64,000 bases of DNA, taken from NCBI GenBank assembly GCA_002841495.1, contig PGZV01000001.1:186001-250000 (forward strand), given 5' to 3'. The position numbers and the translations under genes were made by a program. The DNA is from Firmicutes bacterium HGW-Firmicutes-2. GTDB lineage: Bacteria > Bacillota > Clostridia > Lachnospirales > Vallitaleaceae. Position 1 is the first letter of the stretch. Each line of letters begins with the position of its first letter. The notes below the pieces were generated by a model. That model was not told where the DNA came from and did not search any database. It worked only from the letters and a program-made list of their open reading frames with translations. Positions 15,931 to 24,493 of this stretch are shown one piece after another.

Positions 15931-15979
15931 TTGACCTTCTTTTTGACCTGTTTTTTATAAATTGACCTTCTTTTGACCT
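15931..15979 (+). repeat. Four TTGACCT direct repeats, possible integrase arm sites
   Basis: TTGACCT occurs at 15931, 15943, 15962 and 15973, alternating TTGACCTTC and TTGACCTGT, so two ~24-nt units lie in tandem. They sit about 100 bp from the 3' end of a tRNA gene at the edge of the prophage, the position of arm-type sites of tyrosine integrases. The integrase gene would be at the far end of the prophage, outside the window. Confidence 0.5.
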
Positions 15980-16029
15980 GTTAAACTAAGCTATATTTTA
16001 ATAAACTAAGACAAACAAAGTGGTAAAAT

Positions 16030-16074
16030 AAAAACCGCCAAACCCTTGATATATATGGGCTTAAGGCGGTTTTT
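16030..16074 (-). terminator. Terminator downstream of tRNA-Arg
   Basis: A 10-bp stem AAAAACCGCC / GGCGGTTTTT with an inner CCC/GGG pairing. Read on the minus strand it is followed by TTTTTATTTTA, so it ends the tRNA (and probably dnaD-dnaC) transcript. Confidence 0.75.
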
Positions 16075-16081
16075 GAGGGGA

Positions 16082-16155
16082 CGCACACAGTAGGACTTGA
16101 ACCCACAACATTCTGATCCGAAGTCAGACGCTCTATCCAATTGAACTATGCGTGC
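16082..16155 (-). tRNA. tRNA-Arg (anticodon TCG)
   Basis: A 74-nt cloverleaf on the minus strand. Acceptor arm GCACGCA pairs with TGTGTGC (one G-U), the D-loop region is AGTTCAATTGGATAGAGC, the anticodon arm is TCTGA-CTTCGGA-TCAGA with anticodon TCG, and the T-arm has GGGTTCAAGTCC. The CCA end is not encoded. The 5' end is 11 nt after the dnaC stop, so it may be co-transcribed with dnaC. Its 3' end faces the prophage, as expected for an attachment site. Confidence 0.93.
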
Positions 16156-16166
16156 ATATACAAAAT

Positions 16167-17156
16167 TTATAAAAACTTTTGTAAGCGTATATCAGAACCG
16201 ATAAAGCCTACAGATAAGTAATTACCATAAATTCGTGAAACGATACGATCGGTATACTGGTTGCTCCATGCGCTTGGTGGTAAGTTGGTAGAGATGACAA
16301 CAGGCTTTTTGTCCAGCATGCGTGTGTTGATGATGTTAAACAGCTCAGACGTAGTAAAAGCATTGTTAATCTCAGTACCAAGGTCATCAATGATAAGTAG
16401 ATCACATTCATAGAGGTTCTGAATCTCATCTAATGTTACATGGCCTTCCTCGTTATGGAAGCGGTAAGTTTCAAGAAGCTTAAACAAACCAAAAGCCGTC
16501 AGATAGATAACCGTATGCCCTGTATCAAGGAGTGATTTTGCAATACAGTTACATAAATAAGTCTTACCTAGACCGGCTTGACCGTAGAGTATGAGATTGT
16601 TGTATTTTGTGTCAAAATGTTCAGCAAAGTTATAACAGAGTTTATAATTGAAGGCTGCAATCTCTCTTGGTGATTTACCAATATTTTTATCTACTTCACT
16701 ACTATAATGGTCAAGAGAGAAATTGTCAAAGTTTTCTTTTTGTAAAATAGCATTTAAATGACTTTGCTCATAAGAAAAGTTAATGATTTCTTGGTTGAGG
16801 CAATGACATTTGGCATGATCGATATAGCCGGAATCCTTACAATCTTCGCAATCATAGACTGGTGCCAGGTAATCACTTGGATAACCAGCATCTACCAGGG
16901 TTTCTTTTTTCTGTAAAGATAGACGACTAATTTTTTCTTGTAGATCTGTCAGGAGTGCCTGTCGCTGACTTGGGTTTTCCACAATCTGCCGTGTTAAGGA
17001 GGCAGATAAGGAAGAGATTTGCTCATCTATGGTCTGAAGTATAGGGTAAGCTTTATAGACCTTATCTTTTCGGGCATAATGTATCTGCTGATTTTTTAAA
17101 CGACGTTGGTCGATAATATTTAGGATGTGTTTAAACTGTGACCTTGTAAGACCCAT
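16167..17156 (-). CDS. dnaC: Replicative helicase loader (DnaC/DnaI-type AAA+ ATPase)
   Basis: ATPase that loads the replicative helicase at origins and restarted forks, 329 aa. A four-Cys zinc-binding segment (CEDCKDSGYIDHAKCHC) near residues 103-119 is followed by the AAA+ core with Walker A GQAGLGKT (about 196), Walker B LLIIDDLG, sensor VVISTNLPP and arginine-finger region DRIVSRI. The zinc segment plus IstB-like core matches Clostridia primosome loaders rather than transposon IstB. It lies 1 nt after dnaD on the same strand, forming a primosome operon like dnaB-dnaI of Bacillus. Confidence 0.92.
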   Translation of the reverse strand: MGLTRSQFKHILNIIDQRRLKNQQIHYARKDKVYKAYPILQTIDEQISSLSASLTRQIVENPSQRQALLTDLQEKISRLSLQKKETLVDAGYPSDYLAPVYDCEDCKDSGYIDHAKCHCLNQEIINFSYEQSHLNAILQKENFDNFSLDHYSSEVDKNIGKSPREIAAFNYKLCYNFAEHFDTKYNNLILYGQAGLGKTYLCNCIAKSLLDTGHTVIYLTAFGLFKLLETYRFHNEEGHVTLDEIQNLYECDLLIIDDLGTEINNAFTTSELFNIINTRMLDKKPVVISTNLPPSAWSNQYTDRIVSRIYGNYLSVGFIGSDIRLQKFL

Positions 17157-17157
17157 A

Positions 17158-18234
17158 TTAAGTCCTCTTTTCCACGGTTTCGACTTCGATCAACTGTCGC
17201 ATGCGCTTCTCAATTAGATCGTGGTCATATTGACGTTGGTTATGATTATGAAAACGGTTGCTGGCTTTTGGTGCTATCTCTTTTTTGGTAGCTTGTTTGT
17301 CGGCTTGGCCGGATTTGAACTGTACATCTAATTCTTTTACAGCGTTAATGGATTTTGCCCCTTTGTTTTGCCAATTGGTCAAAATCGTATCCACATATTT
17401 AAGTTCAGGTTTGTTGATGGCCTCAATAGTCTTTTCACAGGCTATTTCAATGACTTCAATTGCAAAATTATATTCAACCAACCATTTTTCCATCATCTTT
17501 GACTGAGCCGGTGTAGGGTTCCGACTGGATAAGCCTAAAGCTTTAAAAATCTTATAATAGTTTTTATTAAAGTTCTCCGTTAAATCTTTTGCCTGAGAAA
17601 CGGTGCGTATGCCCTTATCGGACCAATCCATAGCCACTTTCTCAATATAGTTCATATGGCGATGATCGTTGGATGCACAATATTCAATTAAATATTCTAC
17701 AACTTCTATGTTTAAACCTAACCAATCCATAAAACCGACTAAAATATTGACATCTACCTGAGTTAATTGCTTACCTAGGTATTTTTCTGTGATATATATA
17801 AGCTGTTGGAATTCGATTTGACTTGCAATAGCAGCAATCTCTTCCATGGTATATTCAGGTCTCTCGTAGAGCTTAGGCTTTGAGGCTTTGGCTTTATTTT
17901 TTGTTGGTTGATCAGAAGCAATAACAGTCTCTTCCGTTTTTTCAAGGCTTAATAATCCGATAGAGGTAATCTGATCATCTTCATACTGAACTTCAATAAC
18001 TTTAAGCTCGTCCCAGTAACTTATAGCTCGTATGACATCGGATTCTATCAGATGCAATTGCTTTGCTATTTGTTTGGTTGTAAAAGCACATTGATTACTA
18101 CAAATCAGCCTAAGTAAATACAAATAGACTTTTACATAATCACCATTGGATTTTGGCATATAATGATCAATGAAGAGGTTATTTATGAGGGTGTGTTGAT
18201 GAATGTTTTGAGATAACAAATTAATTTGACTCAT
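17158..18234 (-). CDS. DnaD-domain primosome protein
   Basis: Replication initiation protein of 358 aa that acts before helicase loading. It has an N-terminal winged-helix region (residues 1-90), a charged linker, then two DnaD C-terminal domains near 140-210 and 225-295. Each domain ends with the family motif: YIEKVAMDWSDKGIRT and YVDTILTNWQNKGAKS. The basic, His-rich tail (NRFHNHNQRQYDHD) is DnaD-like. It precedes dnaC in the same operon. The promoter overlaps a perfect DnaA box, suggesting control by DnaA. Confidence 0.9.
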   Translation of the reverse strand: MSQINLLSQNIHQHTLINNLFIDHYMPKSNGDYVKVYLYLLRLICSNQCAFTTKQIAKQLHLIESDVIRAISYWDELKVIEVQYEDDQITSIGLLSLEKTEETVIASDQPTKNKAKASKPKLYERPEYTMEEIAAIASQIEFQQLIYITEKYLGKQLTQVDVNILVGFMDWLGLNIEVVEYLIEYCASNDHRHMNYIEKVAMDWSDKGIRTVSQAKDLTENFNKNYYKIFKALGLSSRNPTPAQSKMMEKWLVEYNFAIEVIEIACEKTIEAINKPELKYVDTILTNWQNKGAKSINAVKELDVQFKSGQADKQATKKEIAPKASNRFHNHNQRQYDHDLIEKRMRQLIEVETVEKRT

Positions 18235-18285
18235 AGGAACCCTTTCTCACATTATGTAAACTGCTACCATTTATGTGTATAACTT

Positions 18286-18298
18286 TATTAGTATTATA
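18286..18298 (-). promoter_or_regulatory. Extended -10 promoter of dnaD-dnaC
   Basis: On the minus strand TGG precedes TATAAT (18298-18293), an extended -10, with a second TATAAT 20 bp upstream (18318-18313). No good -35 is seen. Transcription would begin near 18286, next to the DnaA box at 18274-18282. Confidence 0.55.
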
Positions 18299-18365
18299 CC
18301 ATCATAGCATGTATTATACTATGGGGAGTATAATGATATAGAACTATGAACAATAAGTCAAGAGA

Positions 18366-18408
18366 AAATAGGAAAAAAAAATTAAAAAGCCTTATAAATA
18401 AAGGCTTT
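18366..18408 (-). terminator. Terminator of murC
   Basis: An 8-bp stem AAAGCCTT / AAGGCTTT with a 7-nt loop. On the minus strand it is followed by TTTTTAATTTTTTTTT. It ends the murC transcript before the dnaD promoter. Confidence 0.8.
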
Positions 18409-18619
18409 CCTAAGAAGTTGTTCATAAGGTATAACAAATGTGCAAAGTGTGGATAAGATGGTGCATAACATTATTTGCTTGGGTAATATGACTACAAATG
18501 GTGGCTAAACCCAGTAAAATAGAGGTGTTCAGATATATCAAATTTATACATTATGTAAACCAGTTATACAAGTTTGTTTTTGTACGATATGTGAACAACT
18601 CTGTGGACAATGTGGAGAA

Positions 18620-20005
18620 CTATGAATCTAAGAGAGATTCTCCTAGTAAATAGACGTCTCCGGCGCCCATGGTTATCAACAGGTCATTTGGGATACAATG
18701 GGTCAAAATATGATAGCTGATTTCGTCGAAAGAAGAAAAATATTCACAAGGTGTACCATAGGTCAAAATTCTAGATTGAATATCTCGTGCATGAATATCA
18801 CCAATATCTGTTTCTCGACCGGCCGAATAGATATCCATAAGGATAACATGGTCAGCCAAACTTAAAGCCTTTGCAAAATCATCTAAAAAAGCCTTGGTTC
18901 TGGTATAGGTATGAGGTTGAAATACAATCCATAGTTTGTTAAATTTCATATTAGCGGTTGATCGAATTGTGGCTTCTATTTCGGTGGGATGGTGTGCGTA
19001 ATCATCTACAATATGAACACCACCAAGAGAGCCTTTATATTGGAAACGGCGATGTGTCCCGGTAAAAGCAAGAAGACCTAAGGTTATAGATGCAAGGTCA
19101 ATGCCTAGTTCTATAGCGGTTGCGATGGCGGCAAGTGCATTACTGATATTATGATCACCAGGTACGGAGAGTTGGAACCGACCAATCGAATGTTCTTTAT
19201 AGATGACATCAAAAGCGCCGTGCCCAAGTGCGTTATAAACAATATTGGTGCCATAGAAATCACAATCTCTATGGACTAAGCTATAATTCAGAATCTTTCT
19301 ATTTGTTTGCCTTAAAATTTGTTCGGAATTCTTGATATCAGCATTGATAATAATCGTACCATCTGCTTTTGTATTTTCCAAAAAGGTATGAAAAGAATTA
19401 TGGATATGATGAAGATCTCTAAAATAATCCATATGATCTTCTTCCACATTCAGAATGACGGCTATCTTCGGGAAAAAATGATGAAAGCTATCAAAATATT
19501 CACAAGCTTCTGTTACAAAATACGGGGATTTACCGACGGCCACATTACCACCTATTAATGGTAGTATGCCACCAACCATAACTGTTGGTTCGGTTTTTGC
19601 TGAAGTTAGAATATGGGCAATCATGGAGGTTGTTGTTGTTTTACCATGGGTACCGGATACGGCAACGCTATTTTCGTAACCGTCCATTACCTGTCCAAGT
19701 AATGTACCACGATCTATAATGGGTATATCCATTTTTTTTGCTTTTTCCATTTCGGGATTATCCAGCTTGACAGCTACCGTGTAGACGACCAAATCAATAT
19801 CAGAGGTTATATGGTCTTGGTGGTGGCCTTTGTAAATATGCGCACCCATGGATGCTAATTTGTTAATAGAACTGTTGTTGCCGATATCTGAACCGGTTAC
19901 TCTAAAGTTACGGTCAAGTAATAACTGAGCCAATGCGCTCATACTTATGCCGCCAATACCGATGAAATGAACATGTATGGGTGACTCCAGGTTGACTTTA
20001 TACAT
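18620..20005 (-). CDS. murC: UDP-N-acetylmuramate--L-alanine ligase
   Basis: Adds L-alanine to UDP-MurNAc, the first step of stem-peptide synthesis in the cytosol, using ATP. The 461-aa protein has the N-terminal nucleotide-sugar domain (HFIGIGGISMSALAQLL), the ATP-binding GTHGKTTTT at 118-125, the Mur-ligase HNISNALAAIA segment and DDYAHHPTEIEAT, all diagnostic for MurC. GAGGAG precedes the ATG. It is transcribed alone toward the DnaA-box region, and its leader contains a tandem pair of MITE-like repeats. In many Clostridia it is next to purR and spoVG, as here. Confidence 0.96.
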   Translation of the reverse strand: MYKVNLESPIHVHFIGIGGISMSALAQLLLDRNFRVTGSDIGNNSSINKLASMGAHIYKGHHQDHITSDIDLVVYTVAVKLDNPEMEKAKKMDIPIIDRGTLLGQVMDGYENSVAVSGTHGKTTTTSMIAHILTSAKTEPTVMVGGILPLIGGNVAVGKSPYFVTEACEYFDSFHHFFPKIAVILNVEEDHMDYFRDLHHIHNSFHTFLENTKADGTIIINADIKNSEQILRQTNRKILNYSLVHRDCDFYGTNIVYNALGHGAFDVIYKEHSIGRFQLSVPGDHNISNALAAIATAIELGIDLASITLGLLAFTGTHRRFQYKGSLGGVHIVDDYAHHPTEIEATIRSTANMKFNKLWIVFQPHTYTRTKAFLDDFAKALSLADHVILMDIYSAGRETDIGDIHARDIQSRILTYGTPCEYFSSFDEISYHILTHCIPNDLLITMGAGDVYLLGESLLDS

Positions 20006-20016
20006 TTTTTCTCCTC

Positions 20017-20107
20017 TAAATTACATAAAATATATAGATTACGTTGATACATTCTTAACTATATATTATATGAAAAAGTTCAACTATATAGTTATGACAC
20101 TTTAACC
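20017..20107 (-). repeat. MITE-like repeat, partial copy
   Basis: Lacks the left terminal repeat but keeps the core (ATAAAATATATAGATTACGTTG, in two adjoining pieces) and the right end GTTATGACACTTTAACC. It begins only 12 nt upstream of the murC start codon, so it forms most of the murC leader. Confidence 0.75.
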
Positions 20108-20226
20108 TTGATTAAAGTGTCATAACTAAGTTTCTCTAATTACATAAAATATATAGATTACGTTGATACACTCATAACTATATATTGTATGAAAAAGTTC
20201 AACTATGTAGTTTTGACACTTTAACC
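20108..20226 (+). repeat. MITE-like repeat, full copy in tandem
   Basis: About 119 bp. The left end ATTAAAGTGTCATAACTA is the inverted partner of the right end TAGTTTTGACACTTTAAC. The core differs from the preceding copy at only a few positions. TTGATTA follows each of the two copies. Family members also occur at 27396, 48473 and 49487. Confidence 0.8.
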
Positions 20227-20376
20227 TTGATTAGATTCTTCTATATTATACATTCTTTTTTAAAAATATGAAAGAGCCGAATATTTTAGTGAAAAAGACT
20301 TATAATATTCGGAGTTATAAGTTATAATATGGATTAAAAGAATCTCCTTAGTGAGGATAGAACTTGAGGAAAAATA

Positions 20377-21189
20377 ATGAATAAGAAAATCAGTAAGACA
20401 GAGCGTATTGCTTTAATTACAAAAACGTTAATAGAGAACCCATCACAGATATTTACGCTGAACTATTTTTCAGAGATGTTAGATCATGCAAAATCAACAT
20501 TGAGTGAAGATATAAAGAGTATTGAAGCGTCTTTTGAGAAGTACAATCTAGGTAAGATCTATTCCATATCAGGAGCAGCCGGAGGGGTTTACTATCTGCC
20601 GCTTGTCCAAAAAGAATTTGTTAAAAAAGTTCAAACGGATCTGTGCAATAAACTATCAGAAACCAGTAGAATCATCCCAGGTGGCTATTTGTATATGAAC
20701 GACATTCTATACAATCCGTCATGGCTTGAAAAAATAGCTTTATGTATTGTTTCTCATTATGAAGGTACTTTAATCGACTATATTGTGACCATTGAAACAA
20801 AGGGTATTCCTTTGGCTTTGGCTGTGGCTAGAATTTTAAATAAACCAATTGTCGTCATTAGAAAGTCAGCAAGATTAACAGAAGGCACCACCTTACAAAT
20901 GAATTATGTAACCGGTTCTAAACAAAATATTAAAACCATGTCCATGCCCATCAAATCCATTAGGAGAGGCGCCAATGTTTTATTTGTCGATGACTTTATG
21001 AAAGCAGGCGGCACGGCAAAAGGCGTTGTAGACTTTATGAAGGAGTTTGAAGCTAAGGTGGTTGGTGTAGCGGTTATGATGTCCACCATTACATCAGAAG
21101 AGAAGCTCGTTCAGTCCTATTATTCTTTAATTGACTTTAAGGGTATTGATGAAAAAAATAAAATCATTCATATGACACCATCTAAGTAA
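20377..21189 (+). CDS. purR: Purine operon repressor PurR (PRPP-responsive)
   Basis: Transcription repressor of purine genes of the B. subtilis type, 270 aa. Residues 1-72 form a winged helix (SKTERIALITKTLIENPSQI, LDHAKSTLSEDIKSI). The rest is a phosphoribosyltransferase-like fold with the PRPP loop VLFVDDFMKAGGTA near 200-213, which binds the inducer PRPP but does not catalyse transfer. Its presence with prs (PRPP synthase) 5 kb downstream is typical of Firmicutes. GAGG lies 9 nt before the ATG. A long-stem terminator follows. Confidence 0.93.
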   Translation: MNKKISKTERIALITKTLIENPSQIFTLNYFSEMLDHAKSTLSEDIKSIEASFEKYNLGKIYSISGAAGGVYYLPLVQKEFVKKVQTDLCNKLSETSRIIPGGYLYMNDILYNPSWLEKIALCIVSHYEGTLIDYIVTIETKGIPLALAVARILNKPIVVIRKSARLTEGTTLQMNYVTGSKQNIKTMSMPIKSIRRGANVLFVDDFMKAGGTAKGVVDFMKEFEAKVVGVAVMMSTITSEEKLVQSYYSLIDFKGIDEKNKIIHMTPSK

Positions 21190-21211
21190 AAATATATGGA
21201 TTTTGCCCACG

Positions 21212-21277
21212 AAAATGCTCCCCTTTAGACATACAGCTTGGTGATAAGCTGTAAAAATGAGGTGGAGCATTTTGTTT
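21212..21277 (+). terminator. Terminator of purR
   Basis: A 10-bp outer stem AAAATGCTCC / GGAGCATTTT encloses an inner hairpin ACAGCTT / AAGCTGT, followed by GTTT. Confidence 0.75.
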
Positions 21278-21408
21278 CCGATAAATGAATGGCCGTGTAT
21301 AAAAAATAAACGGCAAGTTAACCGATTTTATGATTAATTGTCTGTGAAATTAGAACCAAAAGTGTAATAAATGTGATATCATAGAGCCATAAGAAGGGAG
21401 GCATATTT

Positions 21409-22686
21409 ATGAGGAAAAAAGAAATTGTTGCAATGTTATTAGCCGGCGGTCAAGGTAGTCGTTTAGGCATATTAACATCCCATGTTGCTAAGCCGGCAGT
21501 ATCCTTTGGTGGCAAATATAGAATTATTGATTTCACATTAAGCAACTGTATTAATTCAGGGATTGATACGGTTGGCGTATTGACACAATATCAACCTTTG
21601 TTGCTCAATCAGCATATTGGTATTGGGATACCTTGGGATCTAGATAAGAATTTTGGTGGTGTCACCATATTACCGCCCTATGTAAGCAAGGATAATAATG
21701 CTTGGTATACCGGTACGGCCAATGCAGTTTATCAGAATATCCCATATATTGATTATTATAATCCGGAATATGTACTGATTCTTTCTGGAGATCATATTTA
21801 TAAAATGGATTATGAAATGATGCTAAACTATCATAAGAAGAAAAAAGCAGATGTTACCATTGCAGTCTACAAAGTGCCAATGGAAGAAGCCCATCGATTT
21901 GGTTTGATGAAAACTGAAGAAGATGGCAAAATCATTGATTTTGAAGAAAAGCCCCAGAATCCAACCAGTGATCTGGCTTCTATGGGTATCTATATATTTG
22001 AGTGGAAGGCTTTCAGGCAAGCCCTTATTCTATCTGAAGAGATTCATGAGGACAGTGACTTTGGAAAGCATATATTGCCTTATATGCTCAATAAGAACTA
22101 TAACCTTTATGCCTATGAGTTTGATGGATTTTGGAAAGATGTGGGTACACTAGAAGCATACTGGGAAGCCAATATGCAACTTATAGATTTGGTGCCTGAG
22201 TTCAATCTTTATGAATCTTATTGGAAAATCTATACCAAGAATGCCATTCAGCCACCACAGTTCATTGCTAGTGGGGCCAGTGTTGAAATGTGTATTTTAG
22301 GTGAAGGCGCTGAGATTCACGGCCATGTTTATAATTCTGTCATCGGATCCAATGTCATTATAGAGAAAGATGCGGTCATTCGAGACTCAATCATTATGAA
22401 CAACGCGGTGGTAGGAGAAGGCGTTCAGGTATTTAAAAGCATTATTGCTGAAGAAGCACTTATTGGTGCACAAACTAAAATCGGTGTCGGTGAGGATGTT
22501 ATAAATGAAGAGCAACCTCATATCTATTACTCAGGCATATCTGTAATTGGCGAAAAAACAATCATACCGCCTAATATTGAGATAGGTAAAAATTGTGCCA
22601 TAGATGGTCCTGTAACCCATGCTTCTTTTGTAGACAACAAATTGGCCAGTGGGAAAAATCTAATCTCAGAGGAGGGTGCAGATTGA
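21409..22686 (+). CDS. glgC: Glucose-1-phosphate adenylyltransferase, catalytic subunit
   Basis: Makes ADP-glucose from ATP and glucose-1-phosphate, the committed step of glycogen synthesis. The 425-aa protein starts [20 protein letters not shown], the nucleotide-binding loop, and carries [47 protein letters not shown] and [16 protein letters not shown] left-handed β-helix domain with hexapeptide repeats covers the C-terminal ~110 residues. The RBS is GGGAGG. The stop overlaps the glgD start, so the two subunits are made together. Confidence 0.95.
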   Translation: MRKKEIVAMLLAGGQGSRLGILTSHVAKPAVSFGGKYRIIDFTLSNCINSGIDTVGVLTQYQPLLLNQHIGIGIPWDLDKNFGGVTILPPYVSKDNNAWYTGTANAVYQNIPYIDYYNPEYVLILSGDHIYKMDYEMMLNYHKKKKADVTIAVYKVPMEEAHRFGLMKTEEDGKIIDFEEKPQNPTSDLASMGIYIFEWKAFRQALILSEEIHEDSDFGKHILPYMLNKNYNLYAYEFDGFWKDVGTLEAYWEANMQLIDLVPEFNLYESYWKIYTKNAIQPPQFIASGASVEMCILGEGAEIHGHVYNSVIGSNVIIEKDAVIRDSIIMNNAVVGEGVQVFKSIIAEEALIGAQTKIGVGEDVINEEQPHIYYSGISVIGEKTIIPPNIEIGKNCAIDGPVTHASFVDNKLASGKNLISEEGAD

Positions 22687-23801
22687 GAGCATTAGGTATT
22701 ATATTAGCAGGCGGCAAAAATGAAAGATTGAAAGATTTATCAACAAATAGGGCTTTAGCAGCAATGCCCATTGCTGGAAGCTATCTTTCGATAGATTTTG
22801 CATTAAGTAATATGACCAACTCCGGCGTTAATAAAGTTGCTGTCGTAACTCAGTATAATTCAAGATCCCTCATTGAGCATCTTAGCTCTTCAAAATGGTG
22901 GGATTTTGGTCGGAAGCATGGTGGTTTATATGTTTTTACACCTTATATGACCAATGAGAATAGCCTCTGGTATCGAGGTACAGCCGATGCTATTTATCAA
23001 AACTTAAGCTATCTTAAAAACAGCCATGAGCCCTATGCCATCATCGCTCAGGGTGATGGTATTGCGAAAGTGGACTATAGTAAAGTCCTACAATATCATA
23101 TAGAAAAAAGAGCCGATATTACGATGATTTGTTATGATGAAAAAAACAGACGTGAATTAAATCGGTTTGGAATTGCGACAGTGGATTCGGATAATCGAAT
23201 TATTGAGTTTGAAGAAAAACCGATAGAGCCGGAGGGAAACATTGTTTCGACAGGTATGTATATTATACGTCGCAGGCTACTGATCGAACTCATTGAAAGT
23301 TGTGCTAAAGAAGAACGTCATGATTTTGTAAGTGACGTTATCGTACGCTACAGAAAACAAAAAAAGATCTATGCATACATCCATGAAGGCTATTGGAGAA
23401 GCATTGCAAGTGTGGAATCTTATTTTGAAACCAATATGGATTTTCTAGACAAGACCATTCGAGATGATTTTTTTAGAAAAGTACCCAATATTATGTCAAA
23501 AGTGGAAGATGAACCGCCGGTAAAGTTCAATTATGGGTCTAAAGTTTCCAATAGCTTATGTTCAAGTGGTAGTATCATTAACGGTTGTGTTGAAGATGCC
23601 CTCCTTTTTAGAAATGTGTTTGTTGGTAGAAACACAGTGGTGAAGAATGCCATTGTCCTAAATGAAACCTATATCGGTGATAATTGTCATATCGAAAACG
23701 CCATTGTTGACAGCCATTGTAACCTGAGTGAAGGTACTGTGGTAAAAGGAGAAGATGGCAAAATTATTATTGTAAAAACCAAGGAAGATTCTTACAGTTA
23801 A
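22683..23801 (+). CDS. glgD: Glycogen biosynthesis protein GlgD
   Basis: Regulatory or non-catalytic partner of GlgC, found in Firmicutes glycogen operons, 372 aa. It keeps the fold ([59 protein letters not shown]) but the nucleotide loop lacks the GQGSRL form. Where GlgC has [10 protein letters not shown] it reads [11 protein letters not shown], so the substrate sites are altered. The reading frame is open upstream to 22593, but GGAGGGTG (22670-22677) and protein alignment put the start at TTG 22683, overlapping the glgC stop. Confidence 0.92.
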   Translation: MRALGIILAGGKNERLKDLSTNRALAAMPIAGSYLSIDFALSNMTNSGVNKVAVVTQYNSRSLIEHLSSSKWWDFGRKHGGLYVFTPYMTNENSLWYRGTADAIYQNLSYLKNSHEPYAIIAQGDGIAKVDYSKVLQYHIEKRADITMICYDEKNRRELNRFGIATVDSDNRIIEFEEKPIEPEGNIVSTGMYIIRRRLLIELIESCAKEERHDFVSDVIVRYRKQKKIYAYIHEGYWRSIASVESYFETNMDFLDKTIRDDFFRKVPNIMSKVEDEPPVKFNYGSKVSNSLCSSGSIINGCVEDALLFRNVFVGRNTVVKNAIVLNETYIGDNCHIENAIVDSHCNLSEGTVVKGEDGKIIIVKTKEDSYS

Positions 23802-23890
23802 AATCCACTCTTAACCATACCATAATAGTAAAAACGCGTAAAATCAAGGGTTTTCAAGGAATATGGCTCTAAAAGCACAAAGAAAAAGAG

Positions 23891-23919
23891 TTGTCATCCT
23901 ATTGATAATATACTATAAT
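23891..23919 (+). promoter_or_regulatory. Promoter of spoVG
   Basis: TTGTCA (23891-23896), 17 bp, TATAAT (23914-23919). This is a strong vegetative-type promoter 155 bp upstream of spoVG. No clear terminator separates it from glgD. Confidence 0.65.
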
Positions 23920-24073
23920 AATTGTAGAGATGATTTTACAGAGTAATGGCCCATAATACTAATATTTTCCTGTAATAAAAGGACGAGAGAGATATATGTA
24001 TGATATTAGTGTTAGGAGCTGAGTTGACAGTTTAGTTACTTATAGACAGAGCTACTTATGGAAAGGGGTACAT

Positions 24074-24370
24074 ATGGAGATTACAGATGTAAGAGTAAGA
24101 AAAATTACCAAAGAGGGAAAAATGAAAGCAGTGGTTTCGGTTACCTTTGATAATGAATTTGTTGTACATGATATCAAAGTAATCGAAGGAGAAAAAGGTC
24201 TATTCATAGCAATGCCTAGTAGGAAAGCTTTGGATGGAGAGTTTAGAGATATTGCACATCCCATTAACTCCATCACTCGGGATAGAATTCAAAAGTCAAT
24301 ACTTGAAAAATACGAAACCATTTCATTGGATGAAGGCGAAGTATACGAAGAAATGGCTGAAATGGATTAA
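24074..24370 (+). CDS. spoVG: SpoVG regulatory protein
   Basis: Small RNA/DNA-binding regulator linked to septation, sporulation and envelope traits in Firmicutes. The 98-aa length and the sequence [41 protein letters not shown] and [15 protein letters not shown] are diagnostic. It has its own promoter and a terminator, so it is a single-gene unit lying upstream of glmU and prs, the order seen in Bacillus. Confidence 0.96.
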   Translation: MEITDVRVRKITKEGKMKAVVSVTFDNEFVVHDIKVIEGEKGLFIAMPSRKALDGEFRDIAHPINSITRDRIQKSILEKYETISLDEGEVYEEMAEMD

Positions 24371-24376
24371 TTTTTG

Positions 24377-24402
24377 GCACTTCTATCTAGAAGTGCTTTT
24401 TT
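24377..24402 (+). terminator. Terminator of spoVG
   Basis: A perfect 8-bp stem GCACTTCT / AGAAGTGC with loop ATCT and a T6 run. Confidence 0.9.
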
Positions 24403-24415
24403 ATTGAGTTATTCC

Positions 24416-24444
24416 TTGAACATATATAGTTTCTAGTGTAAAAT
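24416..24444 (+). promoter_or_regulatory. Promoter of glmU-prs
   Basis: TTGAAC (24416-24421), 17 bp, TAAAAT (24439-24444), starting just after the spoVG terminator and 50 bp before the glmU start. Confidence 0.65.
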
Positions 24445-24493
24445 GTACCACGGACAGTATTAATTTTATGTTAAATTGAAAGAGGTGTCTTCA

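Larger units (their letters stand above)
18274..18619 (-). promoter_or_regulatory. Cluster of six DnaA boxes
   Basis: All boxes read TTATNCACA on the minus strand. TTATACACA (18274-18282) and TTATCCACA (18448-18456) are perfect. TTATGCACC (18460-18468), TTGTTCACA (18590-18598), TTGTCCACA (18602-18610) and TTCTCCACA (18611-18619) have one mismatch each. The first lies just downstream of the dnaD -10 element, where bound DnaA would repress. In B. subtilis DnaA binds upstream of the dnaB-dnaI operon, the counterpart of this locus. Confidence 0.7.

Noticed and set aside
15931-15979. CRISPR-like array at the TTGACCT repeats
   Set aside because: Repeats are 7-10 bp with 4-12 bp between, far too short for repeat-spacer units, and no cas gene is present.
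18235-18619. Interpreting the DnaA-box cluster as oriC
   Set aside because: No dnaA or dnaN nearby and no clear AT-rich unwinding tract with trio-type motifs. The promoter position fits regulation of dnaD-dnaC better.
22593-22682. Longer GlgD starting 90 bp inside glgC
   Set aside because: The extra 30 residues are Cys/Trp-rich out-of-frame glgC sequence. The TTG at 22683 has the RBS and the family N-terminus.
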